In this document: positions 1-7,980 of the stretch, piece after piece
Layout of the letters: each line of letters opens with the position of its first letter
Numbering within the stretch: position 1 is the first letter of the stretch
Origin: Bacillota bacterium
GTDB taxonomy: Bacteria; Bacillota; Clostridia; Peptostreptococcales; Anaerovoracaceae
NCBI GenBank assembly: GCA_029008005.1
Contig: JAQXIX010000008.1
Span: forward strand, 1 to 32,474
DNA: 32,474 nucleotides
Direction of reading: 5' to 3'
Made by a program: the position numbers and the translations under genes
The notes under the pieces: model-generated
Databases searched by the model: none
Seen by the model: the letters and a program-made list of their open reading frames with translations, nothing else
Told to the model about the DNA's origin: nothing

Positions 1-684
1 CTGGTTCATGTCACCTGCTCCGCCGCCTTCACCGTCATACTGTCCGCAGTAGAGACGCAGGAATCCCAGTTCGGTGGTGTTTCCTTCAGGTAAAGCTGTA
101 GGTGCTGTTCCGTCAGTAAGACCTGTGTTAACGTCAGCCCATCCTATTACAGCCGGAACCTGCTCTCCCTTTTCGCTGGAACCGAAATCATAGAAATATC
201 TGGCTTTATTAAGGCCTACTGTTTTGACCTTACCATTTTCATAAGCCCGTTCCTGCAGAAACTGTACAGCATAATTGTCTGTGGCAATCACTCTCACATC
301 ATCTGTAATATCAGATTCATTCTTTCCAAGAAGTGAAGCTACCTTAACGCCGTCCACCAAATAATAATTCTTCGCATAAGGCGATTGTGATTTCATGGCA
401 GAGTATTTCTGTTTTGTCACCTTGCCTTTTGCTTCGGTAAAACTTTTTAACTCATCCATGGTATAGGATTTTTCCATGGACACATTGTCGGCACCATACA
501 CACCTTCGTTTCCGATTAATCCCTTGCCGGTAACAACCAAAGCAGGGCTCTTAACCGTAAGCTCGTCTGTAGCATGAGCCTGAAAACCTCTGTTAAGAGG
601 CATCATTGTGAAGACAAGTGCAACTGTCAGCAACACAACCAGTGTTCTAGATGCAATTGTCCTGCACAGTCCTTCGACTCGCAT
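1..684 (-). CDS. Exported sulfite-oxidase-fold-like protein, partial (C-terminus beyond left edge)
   Basis: I translated this frame by hand: 228 codons are open from an ATG at 684 to the window edge, so the C-terminus is missing. GGAGGA lies 6 nt upstream of the ATG. The N-terminus has a basic start followed by a hydrophobic stretch (LVVLLTVALVFTMMPL) and then QAHA, which fits a Sec signal peptide. After it come a segment with YTMDELKSF and later YYLVDGVKVASLL and VRVIATDNYAVQF. The same order of elements occurs in each of the two domains of the neighbouring 785-residue protein, and it resembles the molybdopterin-binding domain of the sulfite oxidase family. I see no Cys at the molybdenum-ligand position, so cofactor binding is doubtful. 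The gene starts 39 bp after the upstream gene stops, on the same strand, so they probably form one operon. Function unknown. Confidence 0.75.
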   Translation of the reverse strand, partial: MRVEGLCRTIASRTLVVLLTVALVFTMMPLNRGFQAHATDELTVKSPALVVTGKGLIGNEGVYGADNVSMEKSYTMDELKSFTEAKGKVTKQKYSAMKSQSPYAKNYYLVDGVKVASLLGKNESDITDDVRVIATDNYAVQFLQERAYENGKVKTVGLNKARYFYDFGSSEKGEQVPAVIGWADVNTGLTDGTAPTALPEGNTTELGFLRLYCGQYDGEGGGAGDMNQ

Positions 685-723
685 TTTCGTCCTCCTTCTT
701 CTAATAATGATTTAACCGTTTGA

Positions 724-3081
724 TTATTTAACCTTAACTGATTTAACAGTTGAAAAGTTGCCGTAAAATTTTTTCTTGGACACTGTCTTATATGCCCTGA
801 CTTTATAGTAGTATGTCTTGCCTTTTTTCAGCTTTTTGTTTACGAAGTACTTAGTGGAACCTTTTTTTATGGTTTTAACAGCCTTGAATCCCGAAGTACG
901 CTTGAGAGATCTGTATATCTGATATCCGCTTGCTCCGGAGACTCTGTTCCACTTAATAGTTGCCTTTCTCTTCCCTGATTTAAGGGATACTGACGGTGTC
1001 GCCGGCACAGGCTTGGCACTTGCTGTAACAAGGCTGCTGCAAACCGGCTTTCCCTCTTTGTCGGACGAGACTGCCTTTATTCTGTAGTAATAAGTGGTTC
1101 CCGTTTTAAGTCCTGAATTTATATAACTTGTCGTTGTCGGTGAGTTGATTCTGCCAATCAGCACATTACTGCTTCCCGACTGTCTGTATATTTCATATCC
1201 TGTTGCTCCCGGTGTTCTGTTCCATCTCAGTGTTACCGAATTGTATCCTGAAGATGCGGCCTTGAATCCCGTAACATTACACAGCACAACATTGTAGTTC
1301 AGAGTAGTTACATCGCTGTCCTTCTTGCCGTAACCGATGGTTTTGACTTTAATGACGTATTTGCCCGGTTTGTTCAGAACAGGCGGATTCGTAAGCCTGT
1401 CGTAATACCTGTATGCCGAATAGTTATAGAAACCGCCCGCAAGTCCCGGTGTTTCTCCTTCCTTCGGATCGATTACATAACAGATTTTGTCTCTCTTATT
1501 TTTCTCGGAAGGATAAGGTAATTCTATAGTCTGACCGGCGCATACTGTTGAACCATCTTCCGGCACTGCTTCACTTACCTTTTCACACTGTTCAAGTGTT
1601 CCGTTTCTGATGATATTTATCTGAGCGATTTTAAGCATTCCGTCTACGCATTCTGCAAAATTCTGTTCATTTGGTTCTGTCTGACCGAAAAAGAATGTAT
1701 TTCTGTTTTCCGTTTCAATAATCGAAGGAACAAGCTCTTTACCTTCATAGGCTGCCGATTTGACTGCTCCTCCTCTGTTGTCTGTTCCTGCCGATGCATT
1801 CGGGTAATAATATCTGTCGGCGAAAAGCTGCCCGGCGGTAATCTTCGTAGTATATCCGTCGGTACCGGTAAAGCAGATTAATGCATCATCATCTAAAGTT
1901 CTCCTCGGAATCAATCCTGTGGCATCTTCAATAATACTGTCCACACGTATGCCCGTTCTGTCTGCCTTCTTAGAGAATGACGGGTAAGTATTAAATCCTG
2001 AATAGCTGGCCGTTTCCTTGGTGAAATTCTCCTCTAAATCCGCTTGTGTTGCATAGGATTTTGCTGTTATTCCGTCAACTTTAACAGTAAGTGCATCACC
2101 TACATAATACGTGAACGTCTGAAGCACACTGTCCTGCTTGCCGTAACCCTTTACTTTTACCTTGAGAACAACCTTTCTGTTCTTATATTCAGGCAGGTCC
2201 GGGTCGGTGCCCGCCTTGCAGACAGGCTTGCAGATCATTTCCTGCTTTGGTCCGCAGTTATATATAGGACAGCCGTAGTCCGGATACTTCTCTTCGAAGG
2301 TGTAATATATCTTGTCGTAATTCATATCTATTTTACTGCCTGCAGCAGGTGATATCGTAATTTCTGTTCCCTCCTTCTGAAGTGAAGATGATGGCGTCTT
2401 ATCATCGACAACAATACTACCGCAACGTGGCGCCTCCGCTGTAGAAACGTTTATTACTCCGCCGCCCACCATTTTCTTAACGAACAACGGATTGTTTTCC
2501 TCGTTTGGAGCCACCTGACCAACGTACAGAGTTTTATTTTTATTCTCTTCAAGGCTGTCATCAAGACTTATTACTGCCGGAACCTTCTTACTCCCATCGT
2601 ATGCCGCATCGGGAACTGTTCCGGATTCATGTTCTGACAATCCACCATTCGGGTAATAATATCTGTATTCATAAAACTGTTTACCGGTTAAAGCTCGTGC
2701 ATATCCGTCACTGCCCGTAAATGTAATGGTCCCTGTATCTCTTATATCTTTTTCCGTCAGCCCTGCCGATTTCAAAATGCCGTCTACTGTCGGCCCCTGA
2801 ATATTCTCATATTTATCGAATGACGGAAATGTATTCCACGCAGAGAAATTGTAAGATTTATTTCCTTCCTCGGCTGCAATCTTCTCCAGGTCATCTACGG
2901 AGAATGTCTTTTTATCTACTCCGTTTAACTGCACGGTAATCGCCGCTTCAGATATTTCCCCATTATCTTCCTGAGCCGTTACTTGCTGTTCCTCTGCAAA
3001 TGCAGTGCCCACGGATGCACAAGTCCCCATCGTCATCGCTACTGCAAAGGCCGTAATCAGGCTCACTAATTTCTTTCCCAT
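724..3081 (-). CDS. Secreted two-repeat sulfite-oxidase-like protein with FN3 domains
   Basis: 785 residues. AAGGAG lies 6 nt before the ATG. Residues 1-29 look like a signal peptide ending TAFA. Two tandem units follow. Each has a sulfite-oxidase/molybdopterin-binding-like domain (about 47-215 and 331-495, both with FTGxDGY and RYYYPN motifs) and then a chitobiase-C-like beta domain (about 225-327 and 505-598, both with GYGKxDS near the end). Two fibronectin type III domains close the protein (about 603-690 and 692-785, both with GYxIYR and TYYYK/R). The first beta domain carries a four-Cys cluster (C271, C276, C284, C288). Neither oxidoreductase-like domain has the Cys that ligates Mo in sulfite oxidases, so these may be non-catalytic binding modules (inference). 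There is no LPXTG motif or membrane anchor. The leader contains two candidate cofactor-sensing RNAs, which ties the protein to Mo/W physiology. Confidence 0.8.
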   Translation of the reverse strand: MGKKLVSLITAFAVAMTMGTCASVGTAFAEEQQVTAQEDNGEISEAAITVQLNGVDKKTFSVDDLEKIAAEEGNKSYNFSAWNTFPSFDKYENIQGPTVDGILKSAGLTEKDIRDTGTITFTGSDGYARALTGKQFYEYRYYYPNGGLSEHESGTVPDAAYDGSKKVPAVISLDDSLEENKNKTLYVGQVAPNEENNPLFVKKMVGGGVINVSTAEAPRCGSIVVDDKTPSSSLQKEGTEITISPAAGSKIDMNYDKIYYTFEEKYPDYGCPIYNCGPKQEMICKPVCKAGTDPDLPEYKNRKVVLKVKVKGYGKQDSVLQTFTYYVGDALTVKVDGITAKSYATQADLEENFTKETASYSGFNTYPSFSKKADRTGIRVDSIIEDATGLIPRRTLDDDALICFTGTDGYTTKITAGQLFADRYYYPNASAGTDNRGGAVKSAAYEGKELVPSIIETENRNTFFFGQTEPNEQNFAECVDGMLKIAQINIIRNGTLEQCEKVSEAVPEDGSTVCAGQTIELPYPSEKNKRDKICYVIDPKEGETPGLAGGFYNYSAYRYYDRLTNPPVLNKPGKYVIKVKTIGYGKKDSDVTTLNYNVVLCNVTGFKAASSGYNSVTLRWNRTPGATGYEIYRQSGSSNVLIGRINSPTTTSYINSGLKTGTTYYYRIKAVSSDKEGKPVCSSLVTASAKPVPATPSVSLKSGKRKATIKWNRVSGASGYQIYRSLKRTSGFKAVKTIKKGSTKYFVNKKLKKGKTYYYKVRAYKTVSKKKFYGNFSTVKSVKVK

Positions 3082-3113
3082 TTTTTACTCCTTAAAATCA
3101 CCTTTTGGTCAAC

Positions 3114-3139
3114 AAAAAATCGGTTCCAAAAGAAACCGA
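3114..3139 (-). terminator. Intrinsic terminator in leader of secreted protein gene (E3 expression platform)
   Basis: On the minus strand TCGGTTTC, a TTTT loop and GGAACCGA form an 8-bp hairpin followed by six T. It ends 32 nt before the ATG at 3081. It sits inside the leader rather than after a gene, so it should act as an attenuator. Its 5' arm can also pair with GAAACTGCCGA (plus 3159-3169) with a 3-nt bulge. That segment contains the 3' arm of the E3 P1 helix, giving two mutually exclusive folds. Confidence 0.75.
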
Positions 3140-3273
3140 CCCAATCAAAACGACTTTATCGGCAGTTTCTTTCCAAATTCCGGGAGGCACGACCGTTTCC
3201 GACCGTACCCTGACGTCCTCAGACCGTAGACTGTCTTATAGTCAGCCCCAAAGGTCTTTCGGCTCGAAACGCC
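3114..3273 (-). promoter_or_regulatory. Candidate riboswitch E3 (Moco/Tuco-like), predicted ligand-OFF
   Basis: Minus-strand RNA. P1 pairs GGCGTTTC (plus 3266-3273) with GAAACTGCC (plus 3161-3169). Inside it, AGACC pairs with GGTCT around a small hairpin (GACT/AGTC). Next come the conserved string CTGAGGACGTCAGGG, a GNRA-capped hairpin (ACGGTC/GGAAAC region) and GTGCCTCCCGG. The last three parts line up with E1 and E2: GAGG, CG(T/A), AGGG, then GNRA, then GCCTsCCG. The P1 3' arm can instead pair with the terminator's 5' arm. P1 formation would therefore free the terminator, which predicts repression by ligand. The Moco/Tuco assignment rests on core similarity and on gene context only. Confidence 0.6.
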
Positions 3274-3278
3274 ATATT

Positions 3279-3303
3279 TTTATACAATAACTGTTTGCAA
3301 ACA
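3279..3303 (-). promoter_or_regulatory. Possible promoter -10 and palindrome just upstream of E3
   Basis: A TATAAA hexamer on the minus strand (plus 3279-3284) would start transcription near 3272, exactly at the 5' edge of E3. No good -35 is visible (AGTTTG at 17-bp spacing). A perfect 12-bp palindrome, TGTTTGCAAACA, lies at 3292-3303 and could be an operator. E3 may therefore have its own transcript as well as the longer one that starts upstream of E1. Confidence 0.35.
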
Positions 3304-3422
3304 AACTGATATAGAATATCTGTTTAGTAAGCCTTCATCCAAATACCAAAACAAAATGTGCCTAAAGCCATATCTTACAGCACACCTGTGTATTTATTTC
3401 GCAATATCTGTGCTGAACCTGT

Positions 3423-3528
3423 CTGCGCACTTTTTTTATCAAAAACAAGCAAGCAATTATATGAATTTAAAGACATTAGGCTGTTCTAAGAATTAAATCC
3501 GTATAACTTCAATAAAAAAAGTGCGCAG
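3423..3528. repeat. 17-bp perfect inverted repeat, 72-bp spacer
   Basis: CTGCGCACTTTTTTTAT at 3423-3439 is the exact reverse complement of 3512-3528. The right arm is also the 3' arm and T-run of the E1 terminator when read on the minus strand. The left arm thus looks like an inverted copy of a terminator end. Whether it acts on a plus-strand transcript or is only a duplication scar cannot be told from sequence. Confidence 0.7.
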
Positions 3529-3571
3529 GCAAGTCCAACTAAAACCATCCCTTAGCAAGACTCCTTCGCAC
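3514..3571 (-). terminator. Terminator of E1 riboswitch
   Basis: On the minus strand GTGCGAAGGAGTC (plus 3559-3571) pairs with GACTTGCCTGCGCAC (within plus 3521-3536), with small bulges, and is followed by seven T. The 5' arm contains GGAG, the 3' half of the E1 P1 helix, so this hairpin and the aptamer-closing helix exclude each other. Confidence 0.75.
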
Positions 3572-3644
3572 AACGGCAGGCGGCAGAATCGCTTCCGTCA
3601 CCCTATCGTCCCTGACGGCTGCTTGAGTCGAGCAGGGATCGGAG
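3514..3644 (-). promoter_or_regulatory. Candidate riboswitch E1 (Moco/Tuco-like), predicted ligand-ON
   Basis: Minus-strand RNA beginning about 20 nt after a predicted start site. P1 pairs CTCC (plus 3641-3644) with GGAG (plus 3561-3564). P2 pairs TCCCTG with CAGGGA and encloses a small hairpin. Then come GACGATAGGG, a GGAA (GNRA) loop segment and CCGCCTGCCG. E2 has the same order of parts at the same spacing, and P2 covaries (TCCCTG/CAGGGA in E1, CCTC/GAGG in E2). A terminator follows directly and its 5' arm contains the P1 3' arm, so a ligand that stabilises P1 should permit read-through. The next gene downstream on this strand is the secreted protein at 724-3081, with E3 in between. Confidence 0.62.
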
Positions 3645-3670
3645 AAATATTCAATTATTTAACTTGCTTC

Positions 3671-3699
3671 ATTGTATATTTATCAGCTTACTTTGTCAA
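3671..3699 (-). promoter_or_regulatory. Sigma-70-type promoter for E1 leader
   Basis: On the minus strand TTGACA (plus 3694-3699), a 17-bp spacer and TACAAT (plus 3671-3676) form a near-consensus promoter. Transcription would start near 3664, just before the E1 P1 helix. E2 has the same arrangement. Confidence 0.75.
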
Positions 3700-3746
3700 T
3701 ATTTTAATGTTTTTGTTCGCTATTGAGACAGTTATTTCTCTTGTAC

Positions 3747-3776
3747 TTGACTATACATACATAATTTGGTTAAAAT
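3747..3776 (+). promoter_or_regulatory. Promoter of mop1
   Basis: TTGACT (3747-3752), an 18-bp spacer and TAAAAT (3771-3776) lie about 70 bp upstream of the mop1 ATG, diverging from the E1 promoter. The resulting leader of about 60 nt is A/T-rich and shows no obvious structure. It ends in GGAGG 5 nt before the ATG. Confidence 0.6.
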
Positions 3777-3846
3777 ATTATCATGTATAATTTCAATACA
3801 AAAAAGCAAGCAAGTTATAAGTTAATAATCAAAAACGGAGGCAATT

Positions 3847-6804
3847 ATGAATTTAAAGAAGATGACTCTGAACATTAACGGTGCAGACCGTACGTTCATC
3901 TGTGATCCTGCCAAGGACACTCTTGCCGATGTTCTCAGACGCCTGGGCTTGACCGGAACTAAAGTTGGCTGCGGTATAGGCGTTTGCGGAGCCTGTTCTG
4001 TAATTCTTGACGGCAAAGTAATTCGTTCATGTACGAAGAAAATCGCCAAGATGGAAGAGTATCAGTCGGTAACTACTATCGAAGGTATCGGTAGTGTCAA
4101 CTATCCTCATCCGCTTCAGGAACTGTGGGTTGCATTTGGTGCAGTTCAGTGTGGATTCTGTGTACCGGGATTTATCGTTTCTTCATTCCAGCTTCTCAAG
4201 GAAAATCCTAACCCTACAAGAGAAGATGTAAGAGACTGGTTCCAGAAGCACAGAAATGTCTGCAGATGTACAGGCTACAAACACATTGTTGACACAGTAA
4301 TGGCAGCTGCCGAAGTACTCAGAGGAGAAAAAACAGTCGAAGATTTCAAATACGACTGGACTGAAGACATCGGAAACTTCTACGGCAAACCTCTCGAAAG
4401 GCCTAATGCACTTCCTAAGGCATGCGGCGTTACCGATTACGGTGATGACGTTGAACTTCACATGCCGCCGGAAACTCTCAAGGTTGAAATGGTACAGCCT
4501 AGAAAGTACAGCCACGCTAAGATTATCAGCATCGACTACAGCGAAGCAGAAAAGATGCCGGGCGTTTACAAGGTTGTAACTTATGAGGATATTAAAGAAG
4601 CTAACAAGCTGATGACATACGCATTCTCGGCAAGAACAATCGATTTGCAGCAGGAACACCACATCCTTGCAGAAGACAGAATCATGTACTACGGTGACGT
4701 AGTTGCTCTCGTATGCGCTGACACAAGAGCACATGCAAAGGCCGCAGCAGATGCAGTTAAGGTTGAACTGGAACCGCTGCCTGAATACATGAGCTATCTC
4801 GAAGCGGTTACACCTGACGCTAAGCCGCTTTACGACTGGATGCCGGATACTTATGCACCTAACATTTATTCACAGCAGCCTGTACTGAAGGGTGATTCGG
4901 AACATATTCCGGAACTCATCGAAGAAGCCGCATATTCAGTAGAAGGTTCGTTCTATTCATCCAGAGAACCTCATATGTCTATCGAAGGTGACGTTGCTCA
5001 GGCTTACTATGATGAAGATGACAATCTTTGCGTTCACTGCAAGACAATGACACTCTACTTCGACAGAGACGACATGGCCGAAGCTATCGGAATCGATGTT
5101 GACAAACTCAGAGTAATCGAAAACCCTACAGGCGGATCATTCGGATGGGCAATGAGTGCCCACACATATGCAATGATCGGTATTGCTACTAAGGTTACGG
5201 GAATGCCTTGCTCACTGTCAATGGATTATGCACAGTTCATGGCTATTTCAGGTAAGCGTTCACCGACCTACTTCAACGGTAAAATCGCATGTGATGAAAA
5301 CGGCAAGTTCGTTGCCGGAGAATTCGACGCAGGTCTCGACCACGGTCCTTTCGCAGAACTCGGTGATGACAAGCTGACTAAGATTCTCAGATTCATGTAC
5401 TATCCATATAAGATGCCTAACGTTGCGGGACTTGCCAGAGTTGCTTTCACAAACCACTCGTGGGGAACTGCATACAGAGGCTACGGTGCTCCTCAGGCAT
5501 TCACATGCTCCGAAGCACTGGTAGATATGCTTGCTGAAAAAGCCGGTATCGATCCATTCGAATTCAGATACCGCAATATCGCAAGACCCGGAGATACTAA
5601 CCTCCAGCAGTATCCGTTCCTCCACTATCCTATGGAAGAAATGATGGATAAGATGAAGCCTCACTATGAAGAAGCTGTTGCCAGAGCGAAGGCTGAATCA
5701 ACAGACGAAATCAAGAAAGGTGTAGGTATCGCATGGGGCGGATACAACGTAGGCCTCGGCGCAGTTGACGAAGCACACGTTGCAATCGAACTTATGCCGG
5801 ACAACACATTCAGGAAGTATGACACATGGCAGGATCAGGGTCAGGGCGGAGACCAGGGTTCACTTATCTGTATGCTGGAAGCTATGAAGCCTTACTTCCC
5901 TAATATTACACCTAACGACATAAAGCTGGTTCAGACCGACTCCAAGTACTGTCCTAACACAGGTGAATCCGCAGGTTCAAGATCACACTATGCTAACGGT
6001 AAGGCATCCATCGTAGCTGCTAAGAACATTGCTGACGCTATGAGAAAGCCTGACGGAACATACAGAACATACGACGAAATGGTTGCAGAAGGAATTCCTA
6101 CAAGATACAACGGCGACTGGGCTACAGTTGACGAGTATGATTACTTCTATGACCTTGACCCTAACGATGGAACAGGTAACCCTACATATACATACACTTA
6201 CGCTCTCTTCCTGGCAGAAGTTGACGTAGAAGTTGCTACAGGCAAGACTAAGTGTACAGGTATGACTTGCGTTTACTGGATCGGTAAGCCAGGTAACATC
6301 CAGGCAGTAGAAGGTCAGATTTACGGCGGAATGTCACACGCTATCGGATTCGCTCTCAGCGAAAACTACGAAGACGTTAAGAAAGACTGGAACATGGTAC
6401 ACGCAGGTGTTCCTTACATCCACGATACTCCTGACAAGCTTGTTGCAATCGACAACGGCGGTTATGACCCTAGAGGACCTTTCGGTTCTTCAGGTGCTTC
6501 CGAAGCCTTCCAGTCATCAGACCACATGGCTGTAATCAACGCTATCAATAATGCTGTAGGCGTAAGAATTTACGAGCTGCCTGCTACTAAGGAAAAGATT
6601 AAAGCCGGTATCGACGCACTCGCGAAGGGTGAGCCTAACCCGAACAAACCTGAAAAATACTTCCTCGGTTCAGATCTCTATGATGCTCTGGATGACATCA
6701 AGAACAACCCGCTGGATCCATCAAAGCCTGAAGGTCTTGAATTCGGTTCACTGGGAAGCGAAGGTGTTCGTTGGAAGGAAGGTCAGGAAGACCAGCTTAA
6801 ATAA
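3847..6804 (+). CDS. mop: Mop-type molybdopterin aldehyde oxidoreductase 1 (2Fe-2S + Moco, no FAD domain)
   Basis: 985 residues, colinear with the Desulfovibrio gigas aldehyde oxidoreductase Mop (907 residues), a xanthine-oxidase-family enzyme that oxidises aldehydes to acids. Residues 1-78 hold a plant-type 2Fe-2S domain (C42, C47, C50, C62). Residues 79-160 hold the helical second 2Fe-2S domain (C102, C105, C139, C141). The rest is the molybdopterin domain, with YRGYGAPQ at the active-site Arg region. GASEAF at E886 matches the catalytic Glu of the family (GVGEL in D. gigas). About 60 extra C-terminal residues follow the usual family end. There is no FAD/CO-dehydrogenase-type subunit in the window, so electrons must leave by another partner, most likely the proteins at 9035-11341 or 18158-20500. 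The start is supported by GGAGG 5 nt upstream. Its natural substrate cannot be told from sequence. Confidence 0.93.
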   Translation: MNLKKMTLNINGADRTFICDPAKDTLADVLRRLGLTGTKVGCGIGVCGACSVILDGKVIRSCTKKIAKMEEYQSVTTIEGIGSVNYPHPLQELWVAFGAVQCGFCVPGFIVSSFQLLKENPNPTREDVRDWFQKHRNVCRCTGYKHIVDTVMAAAEVLRGEKTVEDFKYDWTEDIGNFYGKPLERPNALPKACGVTDYGDDVELHMPPETLKVEMVQPRKYSHAKIISIDYSEAEKMPGVYKVVTYEDIKEANKLMTYAFSARTIDLQQEHHILAEDRIMYYGDVVALVCADTRAHAKAAADAVKVELEPLPEYMSYLEAVTPDAKPLYDWMPDTYAPNIYSQQPVLKGDSEHIPELIEEAAYSVEGSFYSSREPHMSIEGDVAQAYYDEDDNLCVHCKTMTLYFDRDDMAEAIGIDVDKLRVIENPTGGSFGWAMSAHTYAMIGIATKVTGMPCSLSMDYAQFMAISGKRSPTYFNGKIACDENGKFVAGEFDAGLDHGPFAELGDDKLTKILRFMYYPYKMPNVAGLARVAFTNHSWGTAYRGYGAPQAFTCSEALVDMLAEKAGIDPFEFRYRNIARPGDTNLQQYPFLHYPMEEMMDKMKPHYEEAVARAKAESTDEIKKGVGIAWGGYNVGLGAVDEAHVAIELMPDNTFRKYDTWQDQGQGGDQGSLICMLEAMKPYFPNITPNDIKLVQTDSKYCPNTGESAGSRSHYANGKASIVAAKNIADAMRKPDGTYRTYDEMVAEGIPTRYNGDWATVDEYDYFYDLDPNDGTGNPTYTYTYALFLAEVDVEVATGKTKCTGMTCVYWIGKPGNIQAVEGQIYGGMSHAIGFALSENYEDVKKDWNMVHAGVPYIHDTPDKLVAIDNGGYDPRGPFGSSGASEAFQSSDHMAVINAINNAVGVRIYELPATKEKIKAGIDALAKGEPNPNKPEKYFLGSDLYDALDDIKNNPLDPSKPEGLEFGSLGSEGVRWKEGQEDQLK

Positions 6805-6825
6805 GCTAAATACAAACGACACTAT

Positions 6826-6851
6826 AAAAGGACTGCTCCGGCAGTCCTTTT
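6826..6851. terminator. Bidirectional terminator between mop1 and the XRE-AbrB gene
   Basis: AAAAGGACTGC, a TCCG loop and GCAGTCCTTTT form a perfect 11-bp hairpin with T-runs on both strands. It lies between the convergent mop1 (plus) and regulator (minus) genes. Confidence 0.88.
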
Positions 6852-6872
6852 AATTATCCTTTTCTGATTAAC

Positions 6873-7307
6873 CTATTCCGGTTTTACGGACGCATATTCC
6901 ATAACTTTTTTCATTTTTTCCTCGAAAGTCTCGGCAGGAAGCATAGCAATTCCTTCTTCGTCACTGAAAACAATAAGCCTGACTCCTCCTTCCAGGCCGA
7001 GCTTATCTCTGGCGCCTTTAGGGATAACTACCTGACCGCGATCGTTCATAGTCACAGAACCCCAGATATTCTTTCCCTCCGGAGCCGGCGGAATCATACC
7101 GATACCTTCCGCTTTCTCTGTTTTCACCAGGCTGTCTATAGTAACACCGTATACAGACGCCAGGAGCATGCATTTCTCAATATCGGGGATCGTTGCACCC
7201 GACTCCCATTTAGCATAGGCCTGCCGCGAAATATTTATTTTATTCGCTATTTCCTCCTGTGCGAATCCGTGAATATTACGTAAAATTACAAGATTATCCT
7301 TAAGCAT
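6873..7307 (-). CDS. XRE-family HTH regulator fused to an AbrB-like domain
   Basis: 144 residues from the ATG at 7307. An earlier in-frame ATG at 7316 lies inside the AAAGGATGG ribosome binding site, so the later start is preferred. Residues 1-60 are a Cro/CI-type HTH (ISRQAYAKWESG recognition-helix region). Residues about 82-125 match the AbrB/SpoVT swapped-hairpin DNA-binding fold (VTMNDRGQVVIPKGARDKLG). Two DNA-binding domains in one small protein is a known but uncommon architecture. The gene is last in the ABC transporter operon and is the natural candidate to bind the repeated half-sites upstream of that operon. It is terminated by the hairpin at 6826-6851. Confidence 0.88.
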   Translation of the reverse strand: MLKDNLVILRNIHGFAQEEIANKINISRQAYAKWESGATIPDIEKCMLLASVYGVTIDSLVKTEKAEGIGMIPPAPEGKNIWGSVTMNDRGQVVIPKGARDKLGLEGGVRLIVFSDEEGIAMLPAETFEEKMKKVMEYASVKPE

Positions 7308-7326
7308 ACCAACCATCCTTTATTTG

Positions 7327-7980
7327 TTATAAATCTATTATCTCGAAATTTTCGCATGACCTCTTGTACGAAAACCATGTGGCAATCACGAAAGATACAA
7401 CGCCCGCAGCCATAAGCAAAAGCTGTATCGTCAGGCTGTCAGTTCCAAAGGCATTAAGCACACCGAATCCCGGAAAATAATGGAGTGCTTCCGCAAGTCC
7501 TATAACAAGAAATCCGACAACGATGTACGTTACAAAGGGACGCCCGAATTTGTATGCAGTCTTAAAAAATCCTCCGACGAATACCACATTAAACAGCCCG
7601 AATATTAAAAACGCCATTCCAAGGGCGAAGAGATTGGCATTCATCAGTGCATTTGCTCTGTAAACGGCCGATTCCGCCAGTACTGTCATTCTCAGTATAA
7701 CAGCAGCAGTCATAATCATCAAACTGCACAGTTCAATAAAACACACGAACATATACTTACCTTTAACCACGTCTCTCTTCGCGAAAGGAAGCAGAGACGA
7801 AAACAGTATATCATTCGTTTCCCTGGCATTCTGAAAGCTCTGGAATATACCTAATGTAACGAAGAACACACCGCACAGAACAGGATATCCCGGAAGAAAG
7901 AACATAAGCCCGAAGACTATAAATATATAAGAAACGCATGAAGCACTCAGTCTCATTTCTTTCATCATAATATTACCCAT
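7327..7980 (-). CDS. ABC-2-type transporter permease subunit
   Basis: 217 residues with about six hydrophobic helices and no soluble domain, typical of small ABC-2 permeases paired with a lone ATPase. Its start overlaps the end of the ATPase gene by 8 bp, indicating translational coupling. GGAGCAG precedes the ATG. Substrate is unknown. Related ATPase-permease-regulator operons in Bacillota often handle peptides or antibiotics, but nothing here proves that. Confidence 0.8.
   Translation of the reverse strand: MGNIMMKEMRLSASCVSYIFIVFGLMFFLPGYPVLCGVFFVTLGIFQSFQNARETNDILFSSLLPFAKRDVVKGKYMFVCFIELCSLMIMTAAVILRMTVLAESAVYRANALMNANLFALGMAFLIFGLFNVVFVGGFFKTAYKFGRPFVTYIVVGFLVIGLAEALHYFPGFGVLNAFGTDSLTIQLLLMAAGVVSFVIATWFSYKRSCENFEIIDL

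Noticed and set aside
3521..3660. E1 and E2 as plus-strand leaders of mop1 and mop2
   Set aside because: The T-runs, aptamer order and strong promoters all fit the minus strand, and the mop promoters lie downstream of the elements on the plus strand.
3005..3790. Short plus-strand ORFs in the leader region
   Set aside because: They overlap structured RNA elements and promoters, show no ribosome binding sites and have no protein-like composition.
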